NCBI GenBank assembly: GCA_003525045.1
Contig: DQGF01000548.1
Coordinates: 24,100-31,499, forward strand
Direction of reading: 5' to 3'
From: Pseudomonas sp.
Lineage (GTDB): Bacteria > Pseudomonadota > Gammaproteobacteria > Pseudomonadales > Pseudomonadaceae
Length of the DNA: 7,400 nucleotides
The notes under the pieces are model-generated. The model worked only from the letters and a program-made list of their open reading frames with translations. It did no database searches and had not been told where the DNA came from. Of this stretch, positions 6,162 to 7,400 are shown one piece after another. A program made the position numbers and the translations under genes. Positions within the stretch are counted from its first letter, which is position 1. Every line of letters starts with the position of its first letter.

Positions 6162-6938
6162 ATGACCGCCAGTGTAGAAAAATTCACTCGCCAGACCTTG
6201 CTCGACGTTCAGCCGTTGACTCCGAACCTGTTTACGCTGCGGACCACCAGGGATGCGGGGTTTCGCTTTCGAGCGGGGCAATTCGCCAGGTTGGGCGTGA
6301 CCAAGGCTGATGGCAGCACGGTATGGCGCGCTTACTCCATGGTTTCGTCACCCTATGACGAATTCCTCGAGTTCTTCTCAATTGTGGTGCCGGGGGGCGA
6401 ATTCACCAGTGAGCTGAGTCGGCTGGAGGCCGGCGATATATTGCTGGTCGACCGTCAGGCCTTTGGCTACCTGACACTGGATCGCTTCACCGACGGGCGT
6501 GATCTCTGGTTGTTGTCCACAGGCACTGGCCTGGCACCGTTCCTGTCGATTCTGCAGGACTTCGAGGTCTGGGAGAAATTCGAGCGAATCATCCTGGTCT
6601 ACAGCGTGCGCGAAGCCCGGGAACTGGCTTATCAGGAGCTGATCGCGGGTCTGGCGCAACGTGACTATTTAGCGGAGTACGCACACAAGTTGCAATTCGT
6701 TGCCACCGTCACTCGCGAGCAGCATCCCGGTGCCCTGAGTGGCCGGATCACCGCATTGATTGAAAAGGGGGAGCTGGAGCGAGCGGCCGGCGTGGCGCTA
6801 ACCGCCGAGCATTCTCGGGTCATGCTCTGCGGCAATCCGCAGATGATCGACGACACGCGAAAATTGCTCAAACGTCGTCACATGCACTTGAGTCTCAGCC
6901 GTCGACCCGGGCAAGTGGCGGTGGAAAACTACTGGTAA
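6162..6938 (+). CDS. fpr: Ferredoxin/flavodoxin-NADP+ reductase
   Basis: This cytoplasmic FAD enzyme exchanges electrons between NADPH and ferredoxin or flavodoxin, and supports iron-sulphur cluster repair and the oxidative-stress response. From ATG 6162 it is 258 residues, the usual length of the bacterial Fpr. FAD-binding signatures are RAYS at 56-59 and GGEFTS at 78-83. NADP-binding signatures are STGTGLAPF at 119-127, YSVRE at 147-151 and CGNPQM at 223-228. The C-terminus VENYW is characteristic of this subclass, with an aromatic residue at the very end. An in-frame ATG at 6150 is rejected because GGAG at 6152-6155 overlaps it and is ideally spaced (six bases) for 6162. The gene is convergent with mscL across a shared terminator. 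Confidence 0.96.
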   Translation: MTASVEKFTRQTLLDVQPLTPNLFTLRTTRDAGFRFRAGQFARLGVTKADGSTVWRAYSMVSSPYDEFLEFFSIVVPGGEFTSELSRLEAGDILLVDRQAFGYLTLDRFTDGRDLWLLSTGTGLAPFLSILQDFEVWEKFERIILVYSVREARELAYQELIAGLAQRDYLAEYAHKLQFVATVTREQHPGALSGRITALIEKGELERAAGVALTAEHSRVMLCGNPQMIDDTRKLLKRRHMHLSLSRRPGQVAVENYW

Positions 6939-6967
6939 AAAAACGGCGCCCGAAGGCGCCGTTTTTT
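6937..6967. terminator. Bidirectional intrinsic terminator between fpr and mscL
   Basis: ACGGCGCC (6943-6950) pairs perfectly with GGCGCCGT (6955-6962) around the tetraloop CGAA. The stem is preceded by an A-run overlapping the fpr stop codon and followed by a T-run to 6967. Because both flanks are present, the structure can terminate fpr on the plus strand and mscL on the minus strand. Confidence 0.95.
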
Positions 6968-6978
6968 CAATGCACACA

Positions 6979-7347
6979 TCACGAGGGCCGATTGTTCTGG
7001 GCCTTCAGCAGGTCGCGGATCTCTTCCAGCAGCTCCTCTTCCTTGGTTGGAACCGGCGGCAGGGTTGGCGCAACCGCTTCTTCACGCTTCAGGCGGTTGA
7101 TGGCTTTGACGCCCAGGAAGATGGCGAAGGCGACGATGGTGAAGTCGATCATGCTCTGGATGAATTTACCATACGCCAGCACCACCGCCGGGACGTCGCC
7201 GTTGGCGGCCTTGAGCGTGATGGCCAGGTCACTGAAATCCACCCCACCGATCAACAGGCCGATTGGCGGCATGATCACGTCGCCGACGAACGACGAAACG
7301 ATCTTGCCGAAGGCGGCGCCGATGATCACGCCGATGGCCAGATCCAT
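6979..7347 (-). CDS. mscL: Large-conductance mechanosensitive channel MscL, canonical N-terminus missing
   Basis: MscL is a homopentameric inner-membrane channel that opens under membrane tension to release solutes during hypo-osmotic shock. From the codon for Asp (E. coli Asp18) onward the protein is a normal MscL. TM1 is [20 protein letters not shown], then the periplasmic loop with [12 protein letters not shown], then TM2 [16 protein letters not shown], and the cytoplasmic helix [18 protein letters not shown]. The usual first 17 residues, including the amphipathic helix and the RGNVV motif, are absent from all three minus-strand frames between 7348 and 7400. The ATG at 7345-7347 has no ribosome-binding site and is probably not a real start. 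The frame stays open to the right edge and there resembles another protein. The gene is therefore either truncated or fused here, or the sequence is chimeric. Confidence 0.88.
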   Translation of the reverse strand: MDLAIGVIIGAAFGKIVSSFVGDVIMPPIGLLIGGVDFSDLAITLKAANGDVPAVVLAYGKFIQSMIDFTIVAFAIFLGVKAINRLKREEAVAPTLPPVPTKEEELLEEIRDLLKAQNNRPS

Positions 7348-7400
7348 CGCGCCGCCGACGCCGGGCGGAAATTGCGGGTCTTCCGTGGTCCAGTTCGCCA
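7345..7400 (-). other. Fragment resembling a family I CoA-transferase beta subunit, in frame with mscL
   Basis: Upstream of the MscL homology the same frame reads [19 protein letters not shown] with no stop to the window edge. The sequence NW...(G/P)..GGAMDL is a characteristic stretch of the beta subunit of family I CoA-transferases (PcaJ, AtoA and relatives), enzymes that move CoA between carboxylic acids. MscL homology begins exactly at the shared codons for Asp-Leu-Ala (GATCTGGCC). The fragment is only about 18 residues, so the family call rests on one motif. The rest of that gene would lie beyond 7400. Confidence 0.5.

Noticed and set aside
7345..7347. ATG 7347 as the true start of mscL
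   Set aside because: It would begin MscL at the residue before Asp18, losing the N-terminal helix, and has no ribosome-binding site. The ATG belongs to the GGAMD stretch of the CoA-transferase-like frame.
1..7400. CRISPR arrays, tRNA or rRNA genes, insertion sequences
   Set aside because: I saw no regularly spaced direct repeats, no tRNA-like T-loop/acceptor pattern, no rRNA sequence and no transposase or terminal inverted repeats.

Overview
The window looks like a chromosomal segment of a Pseudomonas of the fluorescens group. The coding DNA is GC-rich (about 63% in a hand-counted cioB line). The proteins read as close Pseudomonas homologues of CioA, CioB, RlmG, Fpr and MscL. There is also a perfect Anr/FNR-type box and a REP-like element of the kind scattered through these genomes. 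The assignment rests on recognition by eye, not on a search.

Layout. (1) Bases 1-646, minus strand: the N-terminal 215 residues of an MFS transporter that runs off the left edge. (2) Bases 647-1007: a divergent intergenic region with a hairpin/inverted repeat near the MFS start and a TTGAT-N4-ATCAA Anr box on the side of the oxidase operon. (3) Bases 1008-3715, plus strand: cioA, cioB and a 55-residue single-membrane-segment protein of the DUF2474 type, together a cyanide-insensitive bd-type quinol oxidase operon. A REP-like element lies between cioB and the small gene, and an intrinsic terminator follows. (4) Bases 3794-4924, minus strand: rlmG, a 23S rRNA guanine-N2 methyltransferase, convergent with the oxidase operon. 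(5) Bases 5093-5827, minus strand: a LuxR-type quorum-sensing regulator with no synthase gene in view. It sits in a distinctly AT-rich stretch (about 5040-6110) with an 18-bp perfect palindrome upstream. (6) Bases 6162-6938, plus strand: fpr, ferredoxin/flavodoxin-NADP+ reductase, followed by a bidirectional terminator. (7) Bases 6979-7347, minus strand: mscL, which has lost its usual first 17 residues. Upstream of that point the open frame reads like a piece of a family I CoA-transferase beta subunit, joined in frame at a GATC site.

Most of the region is ordinary core and accessory chromosome: respiration (cioAB), rRNA modification (rlmG), redox homeostasis (fpr) and osmotic protection (mscL). 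The points most worth a second look are the apparent CoA-transferase/mscL chimera at the right edge, the LuxR solo with its AT-rich surroundings and palindrome, and the small protein behind cioAB. I see no convincing evidence of a new multi-gene system here.
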